From assembly GCA_915070155.1 (NCBI GenBank), contig CAJZFK010000001.1:1-34625 (forward strand): a DNA stretch of 34,625 bases, in the 5' to 3' direction. The first letter of the stretch is position 1, and the number at the start of each line of letters is the position of its first letter. The notes under the pieces were generated by a model. The model saw only the letters and a list, made by a program, of their open reading frames with translations, did not search any database and had not been told where the DNA came from. The translations under genes and the position numbers were made by a program. This document shows, one piece after another, positions 1 through 6,966 of this stretch. Origin of the DNA: an uncultured Candidatus Saccharibacteria bacterium. Its GTDB lineage: Bacteria; Patescibacteriota; Saccharimonadia; Saccharimonadales; Saccharimonadaceae.

Positions 1-857
1 GTTCTGTCGATCAAGGAATGGATTATGTGGTTAGCTTGGTCGAGGTCAATTTAGCCTCGCGCTTGGCTGACGGTACGGTTAGGGCGTATCAACAGGCTTT
101 GACTCTTCATATGATGCCGATTAACCTTATTGGTGTGGCGATTTCAAATGCCGCTTTTCCGCAATTAACTGAGTATTTGGGTGAAGGTCGAAATGACCTA
201 TTTCAAAAAGACCTGCGTTCCCTGCTGAGAATTATTTTTTGGATGGCGCTTCCGGTGTCGGTGGTGATTTTCTTTACCAGGGGATATGTCGTGCATTTTA
301 TCCGCAATGGTGGCAAGCAACTGATCGCGGGAATTTTGGGCTGTCTGGTCGTGGCGATTTTGTTCCGAACTATTTACCATATGGCCGCGCGAGCATTTTA
401 CGTCCGCCAAGACACGAAAACTCCGCTGTACATTTCGATATTTTCAATCTCTTTAAATATCATTTTGGCGATTGTTCTGTCGATGGTTTTGAAAATGGGC
501 GCATATGGACTGGCCTGGGCTCAATCAACCGTGGCGGTTTTGGAGGTGGTTGTGCTTTTGGCGGTTATGAATCGTCAAATGCCAAAATTATTCGACATGA
601 CGTTTGTACGAGCGATTTTTAAGATGATAATTGCTGGAACTATTACGGGTGTGGTTTGTTATATTGCCGTGCTAATTATGCCGTTTCGTTATCATGACGA
701 CAGTTTCTTTAGCGCTTTTCCGAAATTTGTTATCATTTCATTGGTTAGTTTTGGCGCGTATGCCGCGGCTTCAAAGTGGCTAAAATTGTCAGAAATTGAC
801 CCGATTCTTGCACGATTGAAAAAAGTGTTATTTGGACGATTGGAGTTTAAGGGCTAA
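1..857 (+). CDS. murJ: MurJ-type lipid II flippase, C-terminal part (5' end outside window)
   Basis: The reading frame is open from base 3 and enters from outside the window, so the ATG at 18 is internal and the protein is N-terminally truncated here. About 284 residues remain, roughly the last half of a MurJ/MviN protein (family length around 500 residues, 14 membrane helices). The visible part is mostly hydrophobic helices, with the stretch QALTLHMMPINLIGVAISNA followed by AAFPQLTEYL typical of MurJ, and RAFYVRQDTKTPLYIS, the characteristic loop between later helices. The family moves lipid-linked peptidoglycan precursor (lipid II) across the cytoplasmic membrane. Its stop overlaps the start of the downstream lepA fragment (taATG), so the two are probably translationally coupled. 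Family assignment is firm; the exact substrate is inferred from the family. Confidence 0.9.
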   Translation, partial: SVDQGMDYVVSLVEVNLASRLADGTVRAYQQALTLHMMPINLIGVAISNAAFPQLTEYLGEGRNDLFQKDLRSLLRIIFWMALPVSVVIFFTRGYVVHFIRNGGKQLIAGILGCLVVAILFRTIYHMAARAFYVRQDTKTPLYISIFSISLNIILAIVLSMVLKMGAYGLAWAQSTVAVLEVVVLLAVMNRQMPKLFDMTFVRAIFKMIIAGTITGVVCYIAVLIMPFRYHDDSFFSAFPKFVIISLVSFGAYAAASKWLKLSEIDPILARLKKVLFGRLEFKG

Positions 858-1687
858 TGGAAAATATTCGGAATTTTTGTATTATTGCTCATATTGATCA
901 CGGCAAGTCTACGCTGGCTGATCGAATGATGGAGATGACTGGGACGGTAGAAAAGCGCGAGATGAAGTCGCAGTTGCTGGATTCGATGGATTTGGAGCGG
1001 GAAAAAGGCATTACTATTAAGTTGGCGCCGGTGCGAATGCGATATAAAAATGTCGATCTGAATTTGATTGACACTCCGGGGCATGTCGATTTTAGCTATG
1101 AAGTTTCGCGTAGTTTGCAGGCTTGTGAGGGTGCGATATTGGTGGTTGATGCTAGCCAGGGAATTCAGGCGCAAACATTGTCGAACGTTTACTTGGCGAT
1201 AGAACAGGATTTGACTATTATTCCGGTCCTGAATAAGGTTGATTTGCCGGCCGCCGATATACCGCGCGTATCTAGGCAAGTCATTAATTTGTTGGGTTGT
1301 GACGAGAGCGAGATTATTCATATTTCTGCTAAAACTGGTCAAAATGTAGACAAGGTTTTGGATGCGGTTGTTGATAAAATTCCAGCACCAACTGGCGAGG
1401 CTGATGATCCGACTAGGGCGTTGATTTTTGATAGCTATTATGACGATTATCGTGGCGTGATTTTATACGTGCGGGTGGTTGATGGGCGAATTAAAAAAGG
1501 CGAATCTATCCGAATGATGGCGACTGGCGCAGATGGACTAGCTCTGGAAGTCGGTCATCTTAACCCAGCCATGCAACCCGACCCTTCGCTTGAAACTGGC
1601 GAAATTGGCTATATTGTGACAAACCTGAAAACGACACGCGAGGCGCGGGTGGGTGATACGGTAACACTGGGGAGATATTTTAATTAA
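857..1687 (+). CDS. lepA: Elongation factor 4 (LepA), N-terminal half of a split gene
   Basis: This 276-residue protein is the GTPase half of LepA/EF4, a ribosome-associated translational GTPase usually near 600 residues. All G motifs are present: AHIDHGKST at 11-19, the DTPGH motif at 72-76, NKVD at 126-129 and SAK at 157-159. Domain II follows to about residue 272 and the protein then stops after VGDTVTLGRYFN. The remaining domains (III, V and the LepA C-terminal domain) are encoded in the same direction at 3456-4418. The break falls in the linker between domain II and domain III, where E. coli LepA reads on directly from VGDT to LPGFKKVKP. The start overlaps the murJ stop with a GGAG upstream. 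It may be a functional half that pairs with the other piece, or a decaying remnant; the intact motifs favour recent or tolerated splitting. Confidence 0.93.
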   Translation: MENIRNFCIIAHIDHGKSTLADRMMEMTGTVEKREMKSQLLDSMDLEREKGITIKLAPVRMRYKNVDLNLIDTPGHVDFSYEVSRSLQACEGAILVVDASQGIQAQTLSNVYLAIEQDLTIIPVLNKVDLPAADIPRVSRQVINLLGCDESEIIHISAKTGQNVDKVLDAVVDKIPAPTGEADDPTRALIFDSYYDDYRGVILYVRVVDGRIKKGESIRMMATGADGLALEVGHLNPAMQPDPSLETGEIGYIVTNLKTTREARVGDTVTLGRYFN

Positions 1688-1736
1688 GATTAAAAAGGGA
1701 AACCACGAATCTACAAACAATAAGCTTAACTGAATT
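1680..1736 (+). repeat. Direct repeat copy 1: degenerate copy of the mazG 5' end
   Basis: This stretch matches 2459-2517 almost base for base: ttaattaagatta, a Shine-Dalgarno-like run, then the first codons of the pyrophosphohydrolase gene including the run acaataagcttaactgaatt. Here the start codon is changed from ATG to ACG, a C has become T two codons later, and a few A residues are missing, so it cannot start the gene. It also supplies the stop codon (taa at 1685-1687) that ends the LepA N-terminal half. After gaatt the similarity stops abruptly and transposase-like sequence begins. Confidence 0.85.
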
Positions 1737-1742
1737 TTTTTG

Positions 1743-1958
1743 GCGTTGGTTCGTAGTATTGACGCGTATGATTGCTGAAATCAGTTTCCTTACCAGATTT
1801 GGCATAGCATTTATTCGACAAAACTCATTAAGTCTCTTAATAAAGAAATCAAACGTCAAACGAAATAGAAGGTTCTTTTTCCTAACGAGGAGGCTCTGGA
1901 ACGTTACTTAGTTACTTTGTTTGAAGACTCTACTAGAGTGTTTACACAAAATTATTGA
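1743..1958 (+). pseudogene. IS256/mutator-type transposase, C-terminal remnant
   Basis: No intact gene lies between 1688 and 2004, but one frame reads as the C-terminal end of an IS256-family (mutator) transposase. The recognisable parts are ALVRSIDAY, then IYSTKLIKSLNKEIKRQTK, then FPNEEALERYLVTLFED. These resemble the conserved IY(S/T)TN-IE-N-IKR-TK--FPNEEALER block near the family's C-terminus. The frame is broken by TGA at 1776-1778 and TAG at 1866-1868, and the catalytic N-terminal and central parts are absent. It is therefore a dead fragment. It marks the insert in lepA as having a mobile-element history. No terminal inverted repeats or target duplication could be identified by eye. Confidence 0.65.
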
Positions 1959-1984
1959 CAGCATCTTTTCCTTTATAATATAAT
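1955..1984 (+). promoter_or_regulatory. Sigma-70-type promoter of the SemiSWEET gene
   Basis: A consensus TTGACA at 1955-1960 is followed after 18 nt by TATAAT at 1979-1984 (a second, overlapping TATAAT lies at 1974-1979 with a poorer 13-nt spacing). Transcription would begin near 1991, giving a leader of about 14 nt with GAGG at 1995-1998 before the ATG at 2005. Confidence 0.75.
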
Positions 1985-2004
1985 AAAACCTCATGAGGTA
2001 TTAT

Positions 2005-2268
2005 ATGTCTAAACAAAAAATTAATCGCTTTGTCGGATCTATTGGAGCTTTTATTGGGATCCTTGTCTTTATTGCATATATTCCACAAATTATCGCTAAC
2101 CTACAAGGAGAAAAAGCTCAACCATTCCAACCACTATTCGCAGCAGTTTCTTGTTTAATTTGGGTAATCTATGGTTGGACAAAAGAACCTAAAAAAGACT
2201 GGATCCTCATCATTCCCAATGCAGCGGGAGTGATATTAGGCGGTTTAACTTTTATTACTTCTTTATAA
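2005..2268 (+). CDS. SemiSWEET family sugar transporter
   Basis: An 87-residue protein with three hydrophobic helices and the PQ-loop signature YIPQI at residues 25-29 and IIPNAAG at 69-75, the size and layout of bacterial SemiSWEET (half of a eukaryotic SWEET). Family members dimerise in the membrane and let mono- or disaccharides move down their gradient. An ATG at 1993 is also in frame, but the ATG at 2005 is preferred because GAGG sits 6 nt before it and the promoter start point falls at about 1991. The gene has its own strong promoter and a downstream hairpin, so it is a self-contained unit inside the lepA insert. It was probably acquired together with the adjacent transposase remnant. 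Substrate cannot be told from sequence. Confidence 0.85.
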   Translation: MSKQKINRFVGSIGAFIGILVFIAYIPQIIANLQGEKAQPFQPLFAAVSCLIWVIYGWTKEPKKDWILIIPNAAGVILGGLTFITSL

Positions 2269-2284
2269 AAGTTATATAAACAAA

Positions 2285-2313
2285 ACCAGCAACTTCATAA
2301 AAAAGTTGCTGGT
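2285..2313 (+). terminator. Inverted repeat downstream of the SemiSWEET gene, possible terminator
   Basis: A perfect 11-bp stem (ACCAGCAACTT at 2285-2295 with AAGTTGCTGGT at 2303-2313) encloses a 7-nt loop, 17 nt after the SemiSWEET stop codon. There is no proper T run after it (agagatttt), so termination would be weak or of another type. Confidence 0.5.
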
Positions 2314-2458
2314 AGAGATTTTGGACTATCACAGGAAAAAATATTTAACCAAAGTGATATATTGTTTGATAAATCAGAGTATAATAGTAATTAAAAATAG
2401 GATTGGATAGCGAGCAGATTCTTGCTTCCTGCTATGTTTATATTCCATCAAGTGTAAG

Positions 2459-2517
2459 TTAATTAAGATTAAAGAAGGAAAAACCATGAATCCACAAACA
2501 ATAAGCTTAACTGAATT
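2459..2517 (+). repeat. Direct repeat copy 2: 5' end of the intact mazG gene
   Basis: This is the functional counterpart of 1680-1736. It contains the ribosome binding site (aagaagga) and the first ten codons of the pyrophosphohydrolase gene. The two copies bracket the transposase remnant and the SemiSWEET gene. A TATAAT at 2380-2385 in the gap upstream may be the promoter, but no matching -35 box was found. Confidence 0.85.
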
Positions 2518-2800
2518 ACAAAAACACCTCGATCAAACTTGTAAGGAGAAAGGTTGGGATAAAAATTCTGTCACTGAAGTATTCTTATTGTTTACTGAGG
2601 AAGTTGGCGAGCTGGCAAAAGCAGTTCGCAAAGAGACAGGATTTAAGGGAGAAAAAAGATCTGATAACCACGACAATCTGCGCGAGGAGTTCGCGGACGT
2701 GCTGAACTATTTGATGGAATTGGCAAATCGGTTTGACGTCAATTTGGCGGAAGTGTATTTTGAGAAGCACAAGATCAACCAGACGCGACAGTGGAAATAG
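2486..2800 (+). CDS. MazG-type nucleotide pyrophosphohydrolase
   Basis: This 104-residue all-helical protein carries the metal-binding pattern of the MazG superfamily: EEVGE at residues 38-42 (E38, E39, E42) and EEFADVLNY from 67 (E67, E68, D71, N74). Such single-domain MazG-like enzymes hydrolyse (d)NTPs to NMP and pyrophosphate, often cleaning up damaged or unwanted nucleotides. The start is set by AAGAAGGA 8 nt upstream. The gene is the third element of the insert splitting lepA, and its 5' end is duplicated at 1680-1736. The first 30 residues differ from the compact core and may be a small extension. The family is clear, the physiological nucleotide is not. Confidence 0.85.
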   Translation: MNPQTISLTELQKHLDQTCKEKGWDKNSVTEVFLLFTEEVGELAKAVRKETGFKGEKRSDNHDNLREEFADVLNYLMELANRFDVNLAEVYFEKHKINQTRQWK

Positions 2801-2874
2801 TATATACTGTATTGAAAAGCGCAGATGTAATAAAATGCACGAAATAGGTATTGATATATCTGTTGTTGGCAATT

Positions 2875-3345
2875 ATGAGCAATTTCAAAAACTTTACAGA
2901 GAAGATTAGATGTCGTGTAATTCCAGTAACACGCGACCGCCGTGTGTGGTTGGATGAGAAAATTGTTGACGATGATTCGTGTAGTATTTTTATGAATGGA
3001 CGATCATACGAAATCGGTGAGAAATACGATGACTTTTTGTGTGTTACGGTTGACAGTTTTGCCGAGCTAGCAGACGCTATTCTCCGCGAGTTGTATGCGC
3101 GCGGATTTTCATCGTCAGACTATAAACTGATCAACGAAAATTATGTTCATCTAGATTATAGCTTTTTGAGCGATAACATACCTTGGGTCGCTTGGCGTAA
3201 TGTTGATGTGATAGTTAAGGGTGATATTACTGATGAGAAGGACTATCGTCGTGACAAAGCTAAGCGCGGTCGGTGGATGAGTTACGCTGAACTGGTTCAG
3301 GCTATTGGCAAGAATCAAGCTCATAAGATTTTTGAGCAGTTATAG
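2875..3345 (+). CDS. Hypothetical protein inside the lepA insert
   Basis: I do not recognise this protein. Starting at 2875 (MSNFKNF) it has 156 residues; an in-frame ATG at 2851 would add the hydrophobic residues MIYLLLAI. Neither start has a good ribosome binding site, so the choice is uncertain. The sequence is acidic, soluble-looking and rich in aromatic residues, with a segment NIPWVAWRNVDVIVKGDITD and a basic patch DYRRDKAKRGRW before the end. There are no membrane helices or cysteine motifs. It lies between mazG and the second lepA piece in the same direction. It could be a phage- or plasmid-type accessory gene carried in with the insert; nothing in the sequence fixes a function. Confidence 0.6.
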   Translation: MSNFKNFTEKIRCRVIPVTRDRRVWLDEKIVDDDSCSIFMNGRSYEIGEKYDDFLCVTVDSFAELADAILRELYARGFSSSDYKLINENYVHLDYSFLSDNIPWVAWRNVDVIVKGDITDEKDYRRDKAKRGRWMSYAELVQAIGKNQAHKIFEQL

Positions 3346-3361
3346 GTTAGACCTCAGTGTG

Positions 3362-3411
3362 TAAGGAGTAATTTGCTGAGAATAAGTAGGCATACAAGGA
3401 GCGATTTACTG
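3362..3411 (+). repeat. Short imperfect direct repeat before the second lepA piece
   Basis: The 17-mers taaggagtaatttgctg (3362-3378) and caaggagcgatttactg (3395-3411) match at 13 of 17 positions with a period of 33 bases. They lie between the unknown gene and the promoter of the lepA C-terminal half, in the 110-base gap. They could be a regulatory site or a trace of the insertion event. Confidence 0.4.
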
Positions 3412-3415
3412 TGCG

Positions 3416-3444
3416 TTTATATAAAAACATTGAGCTGATATAAT
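3416..3444 (+). promoter_or_regulatory. Promoter of the lepA C-terminal half
   Basis: TTTATA at 3416-3421 and TATAAT at 3439-3444 are 17 nt apart, and the ATG follows 11 nt after the -10 box, giving a leader of only about 5 nt with no Shine-Dalgarno sequence. It gives the second lepA piece its own promoter. Confidence 0.6.
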
Positions 3445-3455
3445 AACAAATAGTT

Positions 3456-4418
3456 ATGACTGAAAAAATTACCGTCCAGCCACTTCCAGGTTATAAAGAA
3501 GTTAAGCCGTTTGTTTATGCGGGGTTTTTCCCGGTGTCCAATGAAGACTATAACGACCTGAAAGAAGCAATTGAAAAGTTGAGCCTCAGCGATTCGGCGT
3601 TGCAGTTTGAGCCGGAGAATTCGCCGGTTTTGGGTTATGGTGTGCGAATCGGTTTTTTGGGATTGCTGCACATGGATATTATTCGCGAGCGATTGGAGCG
3701 TGAATATAATTTGGACTTGATCGTGACCAATCCGAGTACTGATTATCAAGTTAGTCTGACGAATGGCGAGGAGTTGGATATCAAGTCTGCTAGTGAATTG
3801 CTCGACCCAGCGCAAATAAAAGAGATTCGCGAGCCGTGGATTGATGGCGAAATTGTCGTGCCGCAGGATTACATTGGTGCGGTGATTCAGTTGATTGTGA
3901 GCAAGCGTGGTCGCCAGAAAAACCTGAGCTACATTGACGAGCGGGCGCTGATTTCATTTGCGGCGCCACTTGCGAATTTGTTAACGGATTTTTATGACCA
4001 ATTGAAGTCGATCACCAGCGGCTACGGTTCGTTTAATTATGAGTTGGCGGATTATCAAGTGGAAGATTTGGTGCGCGTCGATTTTTATGTGGCGGGCGAA
4101 ATGGTTGATTCGCTGAGCGTGATGTGTCATCGGTCGGAATCACAGCATTTGGGGCGTGAGATTGTTAAGAAATTGAAGGAAGTCGTGCCGCGCCAGAGTT
4201 TTGAGGTTTCATTGCAAGCGGCAATTGGCGGTAAATTTATTGCCAGGGAAAACATCGGCGCTTATCGAAAAGATGTTACGGGCTATCTTTACGGCGGCGA
4301 TGTCAGTCGTAAAAAGAAGCTTCTCGCCAAGCAGGCGCGCGGTAAAAAACGAATGAAACGCTTTGGTAAAGTCGACATACCGAGCGAAGCGTTTATGGTA
4401 ATGCTAAAAAGGGATTGA
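3456..4418 (+). CDS. lepA: Elongation factor 4 (LepA), C-terminal half of a split gene
   Basis: This 320-residue protein carries the LepA domains missing from 857-1687. LPGYKEVKPFVYAGFFPVSN near the start corresponds to the beginning of domain III in E. coli LepA, GFLGLLHMDIIRERLEREY is the family's signature helix, RGYGS-type residues of domain V occur near the middle (TSGYGSFNYEL), and the LepA-specific C-terminal domain ends with GGDVSRKKKLLAKQARGKKR. Nothing conserved appears to be lost relative to the intact protein, apart from the linker. The first eight residues (MTEKITVQ) were probably linker in the ancestral single gene. It has its own promoter and ATG. Whether both halves assemble into a working EF4 is not known. 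Confidence 0.93.
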   Translation: MTEKITVQPLPGYKEVKPFVYAGFFPVSNEDYNDLKEAIEKLSLSDSALQFEPENSPVLGYGVRIGFLGLLHMDIIRERLEREYNLDLIVTNPSTDYQVSLTNGEELDIKSASELLDPAQIKEIREPWIDGEIVVPQDYIGAVIQLIVSKRGRQKNLSYIDERALISFAAPLANLLTDFYDQLKSITSGYGSFNYELADYQVEDLVRVDFYVAGEMVDSLSVMCHRSESQHLGREIVKKLKEVVPRQSFEVSLQAAIGGKFIARENIGAYRKDVTGYLYGGDVSRKKKLLAKQARGKKRMKRFGKVDIPSEAFMVMLKRD

Positions 4419-4420
4419 TT

Positions 4421-4879
4421 ATGAAAAAACCTATTGTTTATATTGATATGGATGGTGTTTTGGCAGATTTCAAATCTGCTTTAACGAAGATATCGCCTGA
4501 GTTGATTGATGAGTTTGCTGGTCATCACGATAATATTCCAGGAATTTTTTCTTTAATGGAACCCGTGGCTGGAGCTATCGAGGCGGTTTACGCCATGAAA
4601 GACAAATATGATTTATATATTTTATCTTCTTCTCCGTGGGAAAATCCGACGGCTTTGGGTGATAAGTTGGCGTGGGTGAAAAAGTATTTTGGCGGCGAAG
4701 GTTCGGATAACGTTTTCTTCCGTAAGGTTATTTTTTCGTCAGCAAAGAATTTGAGTCGAGGCGACATTTTGATTGACGATCGGACGGCAAATGGCGCGGG
4801 CGAGTTTTCTGGTCGGCTTATTCGTTTTGGAAGTTCTGAATTTCCTAATTGGCAATCTGTACTTGATGAGTTATTATAG
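4421..4879 (+). CDS. 5'(3')-deoxyribonucleotidase-like HAD phosphatase (NT5C family)
   Basis: A 152-residue HAD-superfamily protein beginning MKKPIVYIDMDGVLADF: the nucleophile D9 and acid/base D11 form the DxDGV motif, LSSSPWENPT supplies the motif II serine region, and KNLSRGDILIDDR supplies the motif III/IV lysine and aspartates. This arrangement matches small bacterial 5'-nucleotidases that dephosphorylate (deoxy)pyrimidine monophosphates. A TTG two codons earlier is in frame, but the ATG at 4421 follows AAAAAGGGA and is preferred. It begins 2 nt after the lepA stop and precedes guanylate kinase, so this is a nucleotide-metabolism pair probably cotranscribed with the lepA C-terminal piece. 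Confidence 0.82.
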   Translation: MKKPIVYIDMDGVLADFKSALTKISPELIDEFAGHHDNIPGIFSLMEPVAGAIEAVYAMKDKYDLYILSSSPWENPTALGDKLAWVKKYFGGEGSDNVFFRKVIFSSAKNLSRGDILIDDRTANGAGEFSGRLIRFGSSEFPNWQSVLDELL

Positions 4880-4888
4880 GTAAATATT

Positions 4889-5599
4889 ATGCCAAGTATT
4901 GAAGATCTTATTACAAATTATCAGCCGGCTGAATCGACAATTGAGTTGGTCAAAAGTACGAAAATTGCGCTGCTCGCGGGAATTTCTGGTGCGGGCAAAG
5001 ACACAATAAAAAAACAATTACTGAAGTCTCCAGAGTTTCGCGATATTGTTTCTCACACTACGCGCGCCCCACGCACAAATAATGGATGTGCCGAGCAAGA
5101 TGGAATTGACTATCATTTTATTGATCCACAAACTGCCGAAAATATGCTACAAAATAATGAATTTATTGAGGCAAAGTTTGTTCACGGTACAGTTTATGGG
5201 ACGTCGGTGGCTGAGCTGAAATTAGCGCATGATCAGAACCGCGTGGCAATTACCGACATTGACGTTCAGGGCGTGGAGGAATATGAGCGACTGGCGCCAG
5301 ATAGCATTGCGATTTTCATTGTGCCACCAAATAGCCAAACTTGGATTGAGCGATTAAAAAAGCGTTACGCAACCGAAGAAGATTTTCAAGCGGAGTGGCC
5401 AAAGCGTCATGCTTCGGCGATAAAAGAGTTGGCTTACGCGCTTGAAGTTCCGTATTATCACGTGATTATCAATGACGATTTGGAGCGAGCAATTCGAGTG
5501 ACCGAGGAAATTATTTTGCGCGGCGACGTGTTTAAGCGTCAGGATGACGAGGCGCGTTTGGTAGCTCGAAATCTCCTCAATGATATAATTAATCTATGA
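4889..5599 (+). CDS. gmk: Guanylate kinase
   Basis: The 236-residue protein has the guanylate kinase fold: P-loop GISGAGKDT at residues 31-39, the GMP-binding segment SHTTRAPRTNN, then GIDYHFIDPQTAE and EFIEAKFVHGTVYGTS, all in the family order. It converts GMP to GDP using ATP. Compared with typical Gmk (about 200 residues) it has a 25-residue N-terminal leader before the first strand and a slightly longer tail. The P-loop reads ISGAGKD where most family members have PSGAGKS. The gene starts 9 nt after the nucleotidase gene. Its last codons contain the promoter of the next gene, and its stop overlaps that gene's start by 4 bases (ATGA). Confidence 0.88.
   Translation: MPSIEDLITNYQPAESTIELVKSTKIALLAGISGAGKDTIKKQLLKSPEFRDIVSHTTRAPRTNNGCAEQDGIDYHFIDPQTAENMLQNNEFIEAKFVHGTVYGTSVAELKLAHDQNRVAITDIDVQGVEEYERLAPDSIAIFIVPPNSQTWIERLKKRYATEEDFQAEWPKRHASAIKELAYALEVPYYHVIINDDLERAIRVTEEIILRGDVFKRQDDEARLVARNLLNDIINL
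5584..5589 (+). promoter_or_regulatory. Leaderless-type promoter (TATAAT) inside the end of gmk
   Basis: TATAAT lies exactly 6 nt before the ATG at 5596 and is preceded by TGA, the TGn of an extended -10 box. Transcription would start at or next to the A of the start codon. Confidence 0.6.
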
Positions 5600-6963
5600 G
5601 TTCAGTAAAAACTCCAAAAAAAATAGCAGCCAGGCAAGATCGTTCCTCGAAGACCTTGGCTACATTGTTAGACCAATCCTTTTTTATCTTTGCGGGTTTG
5701 GCGTCGTTTTGGTTGGCGTGGTTAGTGCTTAGAGAAGGTTGGGCGACGGGCGGTTGGTGGCTGGTTGGCTTGTTCTTTGTTGTGTGGATAATTGTGGCAT
5801 ATTTGGCGCTGCCTAGGCTTCATCGAATTTTGAGCAATATGTACGTACCGAATTATTTTATCGGCAGGACACGAACGGCGGATGGAGTATTAAGCGACCC
5901 TGTCAATTTGAGCGTGCGCGGCTCGGAAGAAAAGCTCCATAAGGCAATGACTGAGGCTGGCTGGGTTCTAGCGGATGACATAACTCCGAGATCAGCTTGG
6001 AAAATGGTGCTTACGGTGCTGAGTGGTCGTAGTTACCCAAATGCACCAGTGTCGCCAGCATTTTTGTTTGGCAGACGGCAGGACTTTGCTTATCAGCAGG
6101 AAGTTGACGGCAATCCAAGGCGTCGCCACCACGTTAGATTTTGGCGATGTCCAACTGGCTGGCTTCTTCCTGGCGGTCATCGAGTTGATTGGTTGGCGGC
6201 TGGTACGTACGATAAGAGTATTGGCTTTTCTTTATTTACTTTTCAGTTCACGCATAAAATTGACGAGAATATTGATATTGAACGAGATTATATCATTGAG
6301 TCGGTTAAAAGTAACAATAAAAATGTTAGAGTGACGATATTAAAGGATTTTTCAACGGGTTATCATTCGCGCAATGGTCTTGGAGATTCTATCCGCACTG
6401 ATGGCGATTTGCCAATTTTGGGAGTTGGTCGAACAAAGGCTGGTGATAATGTCACGGCTTCAACGCGGCTCGGAGTGATTATGGACGGCACAATTTATGA
6501 TCGTCATCCGCGAAATCACGAAACTTTATTGGAAGAGCTTTGGAGTCGCCGACCACCGCAGATTTTAATTGGCGGCGGACTAATGATTCTGGCGTCGTTG
6601 TTCACAATTGGGCAAATGTTGGTGGACTTTTCTAGCTGGCCGACAACTTTAGTGCAAGTTGCGAATATTGATGGAATTGATATAAATTCCGCGAATACCA
6701 TGTTATCGATGATGGCCGGCTTTAATGTGCTGTTGGTCGTGGCGGAAATCGTGCTGGTTGGACTGCTGCTTCGAGGAAGTAGTCGGGCGCGAATCTCACT
6801 ACTTTCTGTGGCGACATTGGCTATTGTCACCGAATCTTTATCCGTGACAATTGGGCGAATTAATGCGTCGATTATGTTGCTTTTGATCTCAATTGGCGTG
6901 CATATTATGATCATGATGTTGTTCTCTTCAGATGCAGCGCGCTACTTTACGGAAAGACGATAA
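5596..6963 (+). CDS. LssY C-terminal-domain membrane protein
   Basis: A 455-residue membrane protein. Two helices lie near residues 30-75, followed by a soluble region of about 220 residues and four hydrophobic helices after about residue 310. The soluble part resembles the LssY_C domain: a Trp-containing EAGWVLADDITPRSAWKM, then SYPNAPVSPAFLFGRRQDFA, RRHHVRFWRCP, and HKIDENIDIERDYI. That domain is often fused to PAP2/DedA-type lipid enzymes in other bacteria; here no such catalytic domain is present. Role is unknown beyond a likely envelope function. Translation starts without a Shine-Dalgarno sequence, overlapping the gmk stop. Confidence 0.75.
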   Translation: MSSVKTPKKIAARQDRSSKTLATLLDQSFFIFAGLASFWLAWLVLREGWATGGWWLVGLFFVVWIIVAYLALPRLHRILSNMYVPNYFIGRTRTADGVLSDPVNLSVRGSEEKLHKAMTEAGWVLADDITPRSAWKMVLTVLSGRSYPNAPVSPAFLFGRRQDFAYQQEVDGNPRRRHHVRFWRCPTGWLLPGGHRVDWLAAGTYDKSIGFSLFTFQFTHKIDENIDIERDYIIESVKSNNKNVRVTILKDFSTGYHSRNGLGDSIRTDGDLPILGVGRTKAGDNVTASTRLGVIMDGTIYDRHPRNHETLLEELWSRRPPQILIGGGLMILASLFTIGQMLVDFSSWPTTLVQVANIDGIDINSANTMLSMMAGFNVLLVVAEIVLVGLLLRGSSRARISLLSVATLAIVTESLSVTIGRINASIMLLLISIGVHIMIMMLFSSDAARYFTERR

Positions 6964-6966
6964 GGC

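Noticed and set aside
1538..1720. Minus-strand ORF across the end of the first lepA piece
   Set aside because: It is an antisense shadow of lepA with no family likeness or start signals. The same applies to the many other antisense ORFs over dnaK, dnaJ, yebC, recA and pilC.
2380..2385. TATAAT before mazG as a full promoter
   Set aside because: No -35 box at 15-19 nt and no TGn extension; kept only as a remark under the repeat.
2411..2433. AGCAG/CTGCT inverted repeat upstream of mazG as a regulatory hairpin
   Set aside because: Only five base pairs with an 11-nt loop, within chance expectation in AT-rich DNA.
1688..3455. The lepA break as a sequencing frameshift, intein or group II intron
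   Set aside because: The halves are 1.77 kb apart with unrelated genes and a transposase remnant between. There are no intein splice motifs and no intron-encoded reverse transcriptase.
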